From IMG/VR virus record IMGVR_UViG_3300010354_000892, positions 1-20,241 of that record: a stretch of 20,241 nucleotides of DNA; one strand, written 5' to 3'. Both the position numbers and the translations under genes were made by a program. Under the pieces are notes generated by a model. It made no database searches. It saw only the letters and a program-made list of their open reading frames with translations, and was not told where the DNA came from. Positions 1 through 6,478 of the stretch are shown here, piece after piece. How positions within the stretch are numbered: the stretch's first letter is position 1; every line of letters starts with the position of its first letter. Source of the stretch: a virus.

Positions 1-191
1 AGCCGCACCCGCTGCTCGCAGGCATGGAGTTCTTCACAGATGCACTGCGAGTGCTCAAGCCAGCACTGGTCATTCTGGTCGTAGACGCATTGCACAGTGT
101 CTGGGCACTCCGGCAGGTGGCTATCGTTACGGATATCGTTACGTTGTCGGCTTTCGCCGTCACTAGGCGTCATGTCAGCGTTCGCCGTCAT
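1..191 (-). CDS. Partial Cys-rich small phage protein (C-terminus off window)
   Basis: Reading left on the minus strand from an ATG at 191, 63 codons stay open to the window edge, so the C-terminus is missing. The ATG overlaps the stop of the upstream gene in an ATGA junction, which fixes the start and implies translational coupling. The visible part begins MTANADMTPSDGESR and then becomes cysteine-rich, with seven Cys over about 30 residues, including CPDTVQC, CWLEHSQC and CICEELHAC. That spacing suggests metal binding or disulfides, but I do not recognise a family. It is the last visible gene of the operon that starts at 1518. Confidence 0.6.
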   Translation of the reverse strand, partial: MTANADMTPSDGESRQRNDIRNDSHLPECPDTVQCVYDQNDQCWLEHSQCICEELHACEQRVR

Positions 192-448
192 TGCCTATGC
201 CGCTTTGCGTCGATCCGGGCCCGCTTCTTTTGCTTAATCGCGTCGCCCCAATCCATGATCCGAACCCCGGACGTGATCGGCGTGTAAAGGTGGCTTGTGC
301 CCTTCGGCTCCTCGCGGCCCGTGAGGGCGTAAGGAGTGTGAGAGGGGCAGTACCACCCGTTCAGGAATCTGCGCGTCTCAGGGGCCCCGCATTGCCCGTC
401 TTGGGTCCAGTGGTCGCATGGCATCGGGTCCCGGTACAGGTTAGCCAT
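188..448 (-). CDS. Small Cys/His protein, 86 aa, unknown function
   Basis: ATG at 448 is preceded by a strong ribosome binding site (AGGAGG, 6 nt upstream). The gene overlaps the end of its upstream neighbour by 8 nt. Its product has the pattern CDHW-x5-CGAPETRRFLNGWYCPSH, a Cys/His set that could bind one zinc, followed by a basic tail (KQKKRARIDAKRHRQ). Small proteins with a similar CGAP-x-TRR...CPxH pattern occur in actinobacteriophages, as I recall, without an assigned role. It sits in the leftmost operon of small genes, where host-takeover or anti-defence functions are common. That role is inference only. Confidence 0.75.
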   Translation of the reverse strand: MANLYRDPMPCDHWTQDGQCGAPETRRFLNGWYCPSHTPYALTGREEPKGTSHLYTPITSGVRIMDWGDAIKQKKRARIDAKRHRQ

Positions 449-650
449 TGGCCCTCCTCACAAGGTTCCAGCCGTATTGCCTGCAGTCGCTCATGATGAG
501 CCTACCCGGAAGGACTTGCAGGAGCCCGAACTGCTGCATCGGGTCGCCCGATTGGGGAAGGGAGACGACGATGTATTCGGCCCGCAGGTTTGCCATGTCT
601 TCGTAGGAAACGACATCGCCCTCTTTGATTGCCGGAATGTCGAGTGGCAT
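441..650 (-). CDS. Small hypothetical phage protein, 69 aa
   Basis: ATG at 650 lies one base after the stop of the upstream gene, with AAGGGG about 8 nt upstream as ribosome binding site. The product starts MPLDIPAIKEGDVVSYEDMANL and has alternating hydrophobic stretches (EYIVVSLP, FGLLQVLPGRLIM) consistent with a small beta-rich fold. It ends in a basic stretch. No family is recognised. It is accepted as real because it fits the tight stop/start chain of the operon on both sides and uses GC-rich third positions; the opposing plus-strand frame has no such context. Confidence 0.7.
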   Translation of the reverse strand: MPLDIPAIKEGDVVSYEDMANLRAEYIVVSLPQSGDPMQQFGLLQVLPGRLIMSDCRQYGWNLVRRANG

Positions 651-651
651 G

Positions 652-816
652 TCAGGCCCCTTCCGTTTCCGCGATCTTCCAAGCGTCCCATAGGCCTTGC
701 TCGTAGGCGTCCCGTTCCCGAAGGCGGGCCCCCTCCCAAATCCCTGCTTGCTTCTTCGATTGCGTCTCGGCGCAGGCGCGGTCGTAAGCCGCCTTCAGGA
801 TCTCGCTCATGGTCAT
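652..816 (-). CDS. Small helical hypothetical protein, 54 aa
   Basis: The start is ATG at 816, which overlaps the stop of the preceding gene as ATGA (813-816). A second in-frame ATG lies two codons later. The product, MTMSEILKAAYDRACAETQ onward, is mostly charged and helix-forming with a Trp-rich C-terminal half (GIWEGARLRERDAYEQGLW). A much longer in-frame upstream extension exists, but it lies inside the neighbouring gene in an arginine/histidine-rich shadow composition and is rejected. Function unknown. Member of the 1518-to-left operon. Confidence 0.7.
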   Translation of the reverse strand: MTMSEILKAAYDRACAETQSKKQAGIWEGARLRERDAYEQGLWDAWKIAETEGA

Positions 817-1112
817 GCTGTCACCTTCCTGAATCCCATGTCGGCGACTTCGTAGGTGATGCCGTCGATTGTCACGAGGTCGCCCTTGTCGAAGATGACG
901 CTGAGGGCCGTGTGGGTTCGGTCTTCGGGAAGCGGCTGCATGAGATCCCATATCGGGCCTTCGTACAGGTTGGTCTCTTTGAAGATCTGCTCGCAGAGCG
1001 CGAGGTCGGTTAGGTCGGTCTCGACCTCGAAGGTGACGTTTGCGTCGAGGTCATAGCCGATCATTGGGCGGTCGGAGAAGGCCCGCCATGCGACGTTCAC
1101 TGTCCGGTTCAT
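813..1112 (-). CDS. Acidic hypothetical phage protein, 99 aa
   Basis: ATG at 1112 overlaps the upstream stop as ATGA, and the stop at 813-815 overlaps the next ATG the same way. The product is acidic, with the stretch FEVETDLTDLALCEQIFKET and then a Pro/Asp-rich loop and a beta-rich C-terminus (TALSVIFDKGDLVTIDGITY). It has no transmembrane segment or recognisable catalytic motif. I recall no named family. The mix of acidic small proteins in an early-type operon fits host-directed regulatory or anti-defence proteins, but nothing in the sequence proves this. Confidence 0.78.
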   Translation of the reverse strand: MNRTVNVAWRAFSDRPMIGYDLDANVTFEVETDLTDLALCEQIFKETNLYEGPIWDLMQPLPEDRTHTALSVIFDKGDLVTIDGITYEVADMGFRKVTA

Positions 1113-1321
1113 GAGAGCACCTTCCAGCGGTCGATTTCGGGGTGACGCTTAGCGACCTCGCGCTTGGCGTCTCCGTAGGTGCCCCATGCCCATGCGATTG
1201 CGTCGGCGGGCATTTCTCCGGGCCAGATGGAGTCGGCGGGGACGAAAGCCCATGAGCCGGTTCCACGTGGCTTGCGCCCGTGGCTCCACTCGTATTCGGT
1301 CGTGTCCCATTCGCGACTCAT
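1109..1321 (-). CDS. Trp-rich small hypothetical protein, 70 aa
   Basis: ATG at 1321 follows GGAGGTG, a strong ribosome binding site 7 nt away, and overlaps the upstream stop as ATGA. Its own stop overlaps the next start as ATGA. The product begins MSREWDTTEYEWSHGRKPRG and carries seven Trp in 70 residues. It also has an alternating helix near AWAWGTYGDAKREVAKRHP. Two other frames here are open but lack this start/stop chain. Function unknown. Confidence 0.72.
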   Translation of the reverse strand: MSREWDTTEYEWSHGRKPRGTGSWAFVPADSIWPGEMPADAIAWAWGTYGDAKREVAKRHPEIDRWKVLS

Positions 1322-1518
1322 CGCGCCACCTCCGCAGAATCGCCATTCGTGGAGACGAGGCTGTAGCGGACCGCGATTCGGTGCAGCGCCTTAGTTGCTG
1401 CGTCTGCCGCTGAGGTGTTCTTCGTTGCGGCGTGCTCGTAGCGGGCGAGCATGATGAGCGCGTTGTCTATTGCGATGAGATCTTCGCGGGTCAGTTCGTT
1501 CAGTTCTGAGATGGTCAT
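1318..1518 (-). CDS. First gene of left operon; small helical protein, 66 aa
   Basis: The start is ATG at 1518, preceded by GAGGGGAAC and three bases, the same arrangement as the first gene of the other operon (12275). The frame is open further upstream, but that extension would cover the promoter, leader hairpin and methyltransferase end, so it is rejected. The product starts MTISELNELTREDLIAIDNA and looks all-helical, with no motif I can name. It is the promoter-proximal gene of the seven-gene leftward operon, and its stop overlaps the next gene as ATGA. Function unknown. Confidence 0.75.
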   Translation of the reverse strand: MTISELNELTREDLIAIDNALIMLARYEHAATKNTSAADAATKALHRIAVRYSLVSTNGDSAEVAR

Positions 1519-1531
1519 TTTGTTCCCCTCC

Positions 1532-1550
1532 GGCAGGCCCCTCGCCTGCC
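1532..1550 (-). promoter_or_regulatory. 5' leader hairpin of left operon
   Basis: A perfect 7-bp stem (GGCAGGC / GCCTGCC on the minus strand) encloses a 5-nt GAGGG loop. It sits a few bases after the predicted transcription start and about 10 nt before the ribosome binding site. The loop and stem share CGAGGGGCC with the leader hairpin at 12288-12309. A 5'-end stem-loop could protect the mRNA or gate translation. The fold is read by eye. Confidence 0.55.
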
Positions 1551-1561
1551 TCACACCCCTA

Positions 1562-1590
1562 ACGTTAGCGGCACGGGGGAGGCGCGTCAA
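1562..1590 (-). promoter_or_regulatory. Promoter P1 of left operon (TTGACG-17-TAACGT)
   Basis: On the minus strand, TTGACG (1585-1590) is separated by exactly 17 bp from TAACGT (1562-1567), a good sigma-70-class/group-1 match. The -35 box begins 2 bp after the methyltransferase stop. An AT-rich 13-mer, AGAAAAATATTTG (1611-1623), lies 20 bp upstream of the -35 inside the methyltransferase coding end, and the same 13-mer precedes the promoter at 12.3 kb. Predicted start near 1555. Confidence 0.7.
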
Positions 1591-1592
1591 GT

Positions 1593-2195
1593 CTATTCGG
1601 TCATCTTTCTCAAATATTTTTCTGCCTTCGCAAGACGCGCCGGATTTAACTCGTTCCCCCGAAACACCATCCCCATGCTTGCTGCCGCCCGCGCCGTATA
1701 GCCTGCGCCGCAACAGGGGTCGAGGACAGTCCACCCCGGACGAGCAATCGACCCGAGGACATGCTTCACAAACGGGAGCCCCTTCAGTCCGTGCAGATCC
1801 CTGAATGGAGCGTTCTCTCCTTCGCCGCGCCTGCCGTAAATCAGGACCGCCTGAATGTCTGCGCCATACCAGAACGGGACCGCCTCAGGGTCATGCAGCA
1901 CGGGCGCGACCGCGTTAAACATCTCCTGCCATGAAGCCCGCCCCACTTCGATGAACACGTAGTCCGTCACGTAACGGGAGATGAGATCCGCGTAACGGGC
2001 GCACACTTCCGAATAGGACGGTTGCACGGGTCGGACCCCGGTCGCCTTCTCCGTGTCAGTCGCGAACCGCTTCAGCAACGAGTCTCCCCACGGCGGGTCG
2101 CTGTAGAGGATTTGAATGGGCCGGTCAATGAGGGCGTCTACCTGCTCCCCCATAACGGAGCCCTGAGAGAGCCTATGCGGGCCTATGTGAATCAT
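1593..2195 (-). CDS. DNA methyltransferase (amino-MTase, permuted motif order)
   Basis: The 200-residue product carries the catalytic motif IV SDPPWG (residues 32-37) near its N-terminus and the SAM-binding motif I LDPCCGAGYT (158-167) near its C-terminus. This order is typical of permuted N6-adenine or N4-cytosine DNA methyltransferases. ELNPARLAKAEKYL after motif I fits the motif II region. It is short, with little space for a target-recognition domain. ATG at 2195 has GGGAGG 7 nt upstream and overlaps the glycosyltransferase-like stop as ATGA. A role in protecting phage DNA from restriction, or in base modification, is inferred. It closes the long operon, and its 3' end overlaps the upstream element of the next promoter. 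Confidence 0.88.
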   Translation of the reverse strand: MIHIGPHRLSQGSVMGEQVDALIDRPIQILYSDPPWGDSLLKRFATDTEKATGVRPVQPSYSEVCARYADLISRYVTDYVFIEVGRASWQEMFNAVAPVLHDPEAVPFWYGADIQAVLIYGRRGEGENAPFRDLHGLKGLPFVKHVLGSIARPGWTVLDPCCGAGYTARAAASMGMVFRGNELNPARLAKAEKYLRKMTE

Positions 2196-2845
2196 GCGGG
2201 CCTCCCGTACCGAATCGACCTGATTTCCCTGTAGGTGCCGTCAGGGACCGTCTCCGCCCATGTCACGGTTTCCCGGCGCACCCCGCCGCACGACACCCCT
2301 GTTCCAAGGCTCGATTTCACGTCGAGGTCATGCTGAACGAGGGACGGCAGGCAGTTCCAGATTGGGATACCGGAGAGCCTCGAATAGTCGCCGACCACGG
2401 TGTCGTCATGGTGAGTGTCTTGCCGAGCCGCGAAATCGAGGAGCCCTCGCGTGAACCGTGCCGTGAACAGGATCGCGGGCATCCACAGGAACTTGTAGTT
2501 CTCCACGAAATTATGGCCTTGCTCCCACCATTCCCGCATTACCTTGCGGGGAGGAGCGAACAGGGACACTGCCTCCATACGCCCTTCGAACACGTGTTCG
2601 AGGATTTCGCGTAGCCCGACCGTGAAATCGGGGTGAAGGATCACGTCGTCTTGCAAGATGAGCGCGGGCTCTTGCCCCTCAGCGATGTCCGCCCAAATCC
2701 TCATGGCATTCCAGAGGGGTCCATGCCGGTCCCAATCGGTAAACACGCGGGTCTCCGTGACGACGGGGCAGGAGTCGAGGGCGGGAAATATGCGTTCCTG
2801 AACATAGCCGTGCCGTTGCGGGATCGCCTGTATGTAAACCCTCAC
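2192..2845 (-). CDS. Phage glycosyltransferase-like protein, 217 aa
   Basis: The product starts MRVYIQAIPQRHGYVQERI and has an N-terminal Rossmann-like half. It carries an acidic motif ALILQDDVILHPDF, suited to nucleotide-sugar/metal binding as in GT-A enzymes. THHDDTVVGDY and then LPSLVQHDLDVKSSLG follow; a PSLVQH/PSLVEH...SLLG ending is a hallmark I associate with phage-encoded glycosyltransferase-like proteins. The GTG start at 2845 overlaps the upstream stop as GTGA, and the stop overlaps the methyltransferase ATG. The substrate is unknown: virion protein, DNA or host surface are all possible. Tight coupling to a DNA methyltransferase makes DNA modification worth considering. Confidence 0.75.
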   Translation of the reverse strand: MRVYIQAIPQRHGYVQERIFPALDSCPVVTETRVFTDWDRHGPLWNAMRIWADIAEGQEPALILQDDVILHPDFTVGLREILEHVFEGRMEAVSLFAPPRKVMREWWEQGHNFVENYKFLWMPAILFTARFTRGLLDFAARQDTHHDDTVVGDYSRLSGIPIWNCLPSLVQHDLDVKSSLGTGVSCGGVRRETVTWAETVPDGTYREIRSIRYGRPA

Positions 2846-3117
2846 CGCTTCAGGGCCCGGTTAATCAGTTTCGTGATCGGTAGCGGGTTGCCCATTGTCC
2901 AATACTGGAGCCCGTCCACGTCGTAATACAGGTACGTCTTACTGAAGAACCTGCCTTCGTAGCCGTGCTCACGGATGAACATGACCGCCTCATCGAACGC
3001 GGCCCGCTGGTTCGGATACCACGCCGCCACCGTGTATTCATGCGGGATCGCTGCCATAGTCTTAGCGAACTGCCAGCGCCTCGCGGCGATGAAATCTACG
3101 AACCCCTCGTGATCCAT
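2842..3117 (-). CDS. Conserved-looking hypothetical protein, 91 aa
   Basis: ATG at 3117 lies 3 nt after the terminase stop. The product reads MDHEGFVDFIAARRWQFAKT and onward, with IPHEYTVAAW, a helix (FDEAVMFIREHGY), then FFSKTYLYYDVDGLQYWTMG and a C-terminal LINRALKR. The pattern IPHEYT...YLYYDVDG...YWTMG...INRA matches, from memory, an uncharacterised small protein found in phages and bacteria. No catalytic motif is evident. Its stop overlaps the next GTG start as GTGA, so it is translated with the glycosyltransferase-like gene. Confidence 0.78.
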   Translation of the reverse strand: MDHEGFVDFIAARRWQFAKTMAAIPHEYTVAAWYPNQRAAFDEAVMFIREHGYEGRFFSKTYLYYDVDGLQYWTMGNPLPITKLINRALKR

Positions 3118-3120
3118 GCG

Positions 3121-4668
3121 CTAGATCCATCCGTTCTGTCCGGTGATTGACAGGGGGGCCACGTCAGGCACCTCCCTGTGTGGTGGCTCGAATATAGCCA
3201 ATAGGAGGGCCTCTGCCCTGTCAGGCGAGCCGATGCCACGCTTCCGCATGTCGTCCTTCGACTCGATTTGGATACGGCCTCCCGTATTTGCCCGGTATGC
3301 GGGCGCGGCGAGTTGTGCTGCTGTCGCATGGTCAATGTCGAGGGCGAGGATCTGCTCCCCGTTCTCGTCCGGTTGGATCAGGTCCCTGACCGACCACCAC
3401 ATTTCGGCCCGCTGGTTCGCGTACTTCTCCCGATCGTAAGCGGCTTGCGCCACGTTCACGGGCACAATCGTGGACCCGTGCCTGCCCTCCGATCCCCAAT
3501 CGTCCAGTAACCCGGCGACTCCCCAGCCGACGCCGATTGCGTCGATCTTCACCCGGACCTTCTCCCGGTAGCCGCGCTCCGCGTGGATCTTCTCCGCAGC
3601 GTGGATCGCTTCCAGAACCCGACCGGCGACCTCGACCGGGGAATGGTTGCCCCGGTTCGTGAACGTGATGCTGCCGGTCATGCCGTCCATCTTCGCGATG
3701 ACGAACTCGTCCCCGCCTTCCGCTGCCACGTCCACCCCGAGCCGGATCGGGCCGGGGTCCGCCTGCAGTTTCATCGCTTCCTCAACCCACTGAATCGGGA
3801 GAACAGTGGAGGCGGTCGAGCGGGGGAACCGGGCATAGACGCGGGCTTGCACGAACGCTGACTCCTCCCCGAAGGAGCGAATCACGTCGTCTACCCAAGT
3901 CTGATCCACGAGGTTGCGGGACCATTCGCCAACGGCCTCCCCCGTGAAGTTCGGCGTGTCATAAGCGGAGATCGGGATGACGTTGTAGAGCCCGTTGTTG
4001 CAGGACCGTTCGAACCATGAGCCCATGTTGTCAGTGGGCGGATTGCCGAGGAGGAGGAGCCTTGTGTGCCCACCCGTCATGAGGGCTTCCAAAGCGGAGC
4101 CGATCGTGTTGCCAATGCCGCCCGCCTCGTCCACGACAATGAGCAGGTTCTCCGCGTGGATACCCTGAACCGCCGCCTCGTTATGGTCCTGAGGGGAGAA
4201 CCCGTCCGCGACGGTCTCATGCCCGATCTTCCACTCCGTCGTGAGCACTTCCCCCGGCAGGCCCGCCTTAGCCACCACACGGCGAATATGGGGCCACAGG
4301 ATGTTCCTGACCTGACGGTACGTTGTCGCGGTCGTGACGACCCTGACGGTCTCCAGAGGGTGAACAGCAACCCACCACGCGACGGCACGAGCCGCAATAT
4401 GAGACTTGCCGGGGGCGTGGCACGCCGGGACCGCTGTGCGCTTGTTATCCCTCAGGGATTCGAGGATCTCTACCTGCTTCGACCAGACATCTTCCCCGAG
4501 CCCCTCCGTCACGAACCGCACCGGGTCATTCCGGTAGCGGGCCCAACGGGGGTCCACCCCGCCCTCCAGCATGGTTGCCAGAGCAAGCAGTTCCGTATGC
4601 GACAACGAGGCAAGGACCTGTTGCTGCTTCAGCGGCGTCGCCTCAGCGAGCACCTCCCTAAGACTCAT
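3121..4668 (-). CDS. terL: Terminase large subunit
   Basis: This 515-residue protein powers DNA packaging and cuts the concatemer. The ATPase domain shows a Walker A variant ACHAPGKS (residues 82-89), an adenine-motif region near WSKQVEILESL (62-72) and Walker B LLIVVDEA (175-182). The RNase H-like nuclease domain has acidic residues at D313 (RLGVDVAAEGGDE), D376 (KIDAIGVG) and D483 (SPDRAEAL). LLLLGNPP (204-211) fits the coupling motif. Length is normal for the family. ATG at 4668 lies inside the end of the small terminase gene (11-nt overlap), giving the usual small-then-large order. Unusually, replication-type genes and ParB/PP-loop genes lie upstream, and no portal gene follows. Confidence 0.95.
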   Translation of the reverse strand: MSLREVLAEATPLKQQQVLASLSHTELLALATMLEGGVDPRWARYRNDPVRFVTEGLGEDVWSKQVEILESLRDNKRTAVPACHAPGKSHIAARAVAWWVAVHPLETVRVVTTATTYRQVRNILWPHIRRVVAKAGLPGEVLTTEWKIGHETVADGFSPQDHNEAAVQGIHAENLLIVVDEAGGIGNTIGSALEALMTGGHTRLLLLGNPPTDNMGSWFERSCNNGLYNVIPISAYDTPNFTGEAVGEWSRNLVDQTWVDDVIRSFGEESAFVQARVYARFPRSTASTVLPIQWVEEAMKLQADPGPIRLGVDVAAEGGDEFVIAKMDGMTGSITFTNRGNHSPVEVAGRVLEAIHAAEKIHAERGYREKVRVKIDAIGVGWGVAGLLDDWGSEGRHGSTIVPVNVAQAAYDREKYANQRAEMWWSVRDLIQPDENGEQILALDIDHATAAQLAAPAYRANTGGRIQIESKDDMRKRGIGSPDRAEALLLAIFEPPHREVPDVAPLSITGQNGWI

Positions 4669-5086
4669 CCTCTTCCACCACCGCCGTGAGGAGCGCCGTA
4701 ATCCGCTCCGTCAGTTCATCCCGCGTCACCTCAACCTGCAGGGGACCCTGATTCGGTCCGAGGATCTCCGTCTTGCGGCCCCACCTGTCAGGGAAGGATC
4801 GCTCCAGCCACCACGCGGACGCCTGCCATGTTCCGCCTCCAGCGGCCCGCTGAATGTTGAGGACGTTCCGCATTTCGGCCTCAGCGCGGGCTTTTTCTAC
4901 TTCGTCGGAAAGTCGCTTTAGGAGGGGGCTCGCGTCGTCGGCTTTGGCCTTCTCTAGCCATTCGTAGTAGGTGTCTTTGTGGATTCCGGCGTAGGCGCAG
5001 GCGGTGTAGATGTAGTTACCTGCCCGGATTGCTTCGATTAGGCGGTTGAGGACCTCTTCGGTGAGTTTGGTCTTTCGGCCTGCCAT
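4658..5086 (-). CDS. terS: Terminase small subunit (HTH DNA-binding)
   Basis: The product is 142 residues from ATG at 5086 (MAGRKTKLTEEVLNRLIEAI). An AAAGGA about 12 nt upstream is the only ribosome binding site seen. The N-terminal region, GNYIYTACAYAGIHKDTYYEWLEKA, is a homeodomain-like helix-turn-helix typical of small terminases. A charged helical oligomerisation region follows (EVEKARAEAEMRN), then a Trp-rich segment (ASAWWLERSFPDRWGRK). Position directly before and overlapping the large terminase supports the call. It would bind the packaging site and load the large subunit. The frame extends upstream, but that part has shadow-like Arg/His/Pro composition and is rejected. Confidence 0.85.
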   Translation of the reverse strand: MAGRKTKLTEEVLNRLIEAIRAGNYIYTACAYAGIHKDTYYEWLEKAKADDASPLLKRLSDEVEKARAEAEMRNVLNIQRAAGGGTWQASAWWLERSFPDRWGRKTEILGPNQGPLQVEVTRDELTERITALLTAVVEEDES

Positions 5087-5103
5087 TAGGGGGGTGGTCC
5101 TTT

Positions 5104-5235
5104 CTAGTTGCCGGTGATCCATTGGAAGACGCGAACGGCGATGCCGAGGGTGGCGGCTGTTCCGATGATGAGGAGGGCGAGGAGGATGAAGGCGGCGCAC
5201 CCGTTCATGGAGCGGGGCGGCTTGTTTACTCCCAT
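5104..5235 (-). CDS. Small single-pass membrane protein, 43 aa
   Basis: ATG at 5235 lies inside the end of the upstream ParB-like gene (10-nt overlap) with GAAGAAGG as ribosome binding site. A short basic N-terminus (MGVNKPPRSMN) precedes one long hydrophobic segment (CAAFILLALLIIGTAATLGI), then VRVFQWITGN. The positive residues before the helix favour an N-in orientation. It could be a membrane-acting early protein, for example in exclusion or host control, or a small holin-like peptide far from the lysis genes. Function unknown. Confidence 0.6.
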   Translation of the reverse strand: MGVNKPPRSMNGCAAFILLALLIIGTAATLGIAVRVFQWITGN

Positions 5236-5789
5236 GATGCCTTCTTCATAACGTCGCTCCTGAGGAGTGTAATGGTTTCGTTGCAGTAGGGGCAAGGTAT
5301 GTTAAGGCGGGGTTCGGCGTCGCGCTTGTCTGAGGCGGCAGTGAAGTCGTCTTGGATGCGGGCCTCGATCGCGTCCACCTTGTCTTGGGTTACCTCGTGA
5401 CTGGACTGCTTAAAGGTGGGGTCGAGTTCGATGTCGGGGAAGAATAGGTCCCTGAACTCTAGGTTCGTGAACTCTTTCAGTTCGAGGGAGAGGTCATCGG
5501 TCCACTCCGCGTATTCGGAGGTCCGGTTGTCAATGATCCGGTATTCCTTAGCCTTCTTTGCGGGCATGTCGGAGATGACGACGGGGGCTTCTGTCCAGCC
5601 GAGTTCCCTGAGGGCCCGGTAGCGGGTGTGCCCGACAATGATGGTCAGTTTGGAGTCCACGATGATTGGGGCTTGGTAGCCGTATTCCTGAATCGACGCT
5701 TTGACCTTCTCTACGGCGAGGTCGTTCTTGCGGGGGTTCCGCCAGTACGGGACGAGGGTGTCCAGTTTCACGGTTTCGATCCGGTTCAT
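5226..5789 (-). CDS. ParB/sulfiredoxin-fold protein 3 with C-terminal CPxC
   Basis: The 187-residue product begins with a ParB N-terminal-type domain: LDTLVPYWRNPRKND (9-23), GYQAPIIVDSKLTIIVGHTRYRAL (37-60) and IIDNRTSEYAEW. GHTRYRAL occupies the position of the ParB GERRxRA motif but diverges from the CTPase consensus. No ParB-type HTH follows. The C-terminus carries IPCPYCNETI, a CxxC knuckle. ATG at 5789 follows GGAGG by 8 nt and overlaps the upstream stop as ATGA. Phage proteins of this type are variously annotated as ParB-like nucleases, adapters of methyltransferases or transcription regulators. Which applies cannot be read from sequence. Confidence 0.85.
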   Translation of the reverse strand: MNRIETVKLDTLVPYWRNPRKNDLAVEKVKASIQEYGYQAPIIVDSKLTIIVGHTRYRALRELGWTEAPVVISDMPAKKAKEYRIIDNRTSEYAEWTDDLSLELKEFTNLEFRDLFFPDIELDPTFKQSSHEVTQDKVDAIEARIQDDFTAASDKRDAEPRLNIPCPYCNETITLLRSDVMKKASWE

Positions 5790-6478
5790 GCGTTTGCCTC
5801 CATGTCGGGACGTTCTGCGGATTCTGATAGGTACTCTTTGCGGATCTTGATCTGCTTATCCGTTTCCCACGCCTGCCCGTAAGACGCGTTCTCGAACAGT
5901 TTCGCGAACCCGGTGACGTACTTCAGTCGGGCGAGTTCCTCAGCCTCCAGCCCCACCTCGTTGCAGATCTCCTCATCTGAGGCCCCGTTGCGGAGCATGT
6001 TAAACACGATCTGGCCCATGCCTGCCACGGAGTGCTTACCCCGTGCGCGGTTGTGGCGGACGGTCGAGGCCATACGGTCGTTGATGTCCTTGTCGATCAC
6101 GACGATGGGAAGCAGACCCCCGTTCAGGTCATAAATGTCCTTATTTGTCCGCATAATCGTGTAGCGGTGGAAGCCGTCCACAATCACGTACTTGCCGAGT
6201 TCCTCATCCCAATACGTGACCACGGGTTGCGTGTACCCGTCGTGGCTAATCGAGACATACAGGAGCCGCATCTCATTCTTCGCAACCGAGTTCGGGTTGT
6301 AGTCGTTCGCCTGCACCATCTCCACCGGGACCCAACGCACATGGTCAATGGGCTGTGTCGAGCGGGGCGATAGGGCAGCGAGGCGCTCCCGAACCGTGGC
6401 GATCGCTTCCTGCCGGTCAGGGGCCTTCTCAATCATGACCGTCAGCGTGTTCAGCATCTCGTCAAGCGATGGTTCCAC
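5786..6478 (-). CDS. IbrB-like ParB-fold protein, partner of PP-loop protein
   Basis: The GTG start at 6478 has an ideal ribosome binding site (AGGAGG, 7 nt) and overlaps the PP-loop gene by 17 nt. The 230-residue protein has a helical N-terminus, then a ParB/Srx-like core: VPVEMVQANDYNPNSV (50-65), SISHDGYTQPVV (76-87) and YVIVDGFHRYTIM (97-109). A helical part with RHNRARGKHS (141-150) and a helix-turn-helix-like ASDEEICNEVGLEAEELARL (166-185) follow. This arrangement, directly after a PAPS-reductase-like gene, matches the IbrA/IbrB pair described in E. coli, where the two act as regulators. DGFHR resembles the DGQHR motif of DndB, a parallel only. Confidence 0.87.
   Translation of the reverse strand: MEPSLDEMLNTLTVMIEKAPDRQEAIATVRERLAALSPRSTQPIDHVRWVPVEMVQANDYNPNSVAKNEMRLLYVSISHDGYTQPVVTYWDEELGKYVIVDGFHRYTIMRTNKDIYDLNGGLLPIVVIDKDINDRMASTVRHNRARGKHSVAGMGQIVFNMLRNGASDEEICNEVGLEAEELARLKYVTGFAKLFENASYGQAWETDKQIKIRKEYLSESAERPDMEANA

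Noticed and set aside
477-1013. 178-codon plus-strand open frame across the left operon
   Set aside because: It opposes four tightly coupled minus-strand genes, and has low-complexity Pro/Arg composition and no ribosome binding site.
4066-4689. 207-codon plus-strand open frame opposite the large terminase
   Set aside because: It lies wholly opposite terL and the terS end, has Arg-rich shadow composition, and no start signal or operon context.
5786-6478. Complete Dnd phosphorothioation system
   Set aside because: Only DndB/DndC-like folds are suggested; no cysteine desulfurase, DndD or DndE is present in the window.
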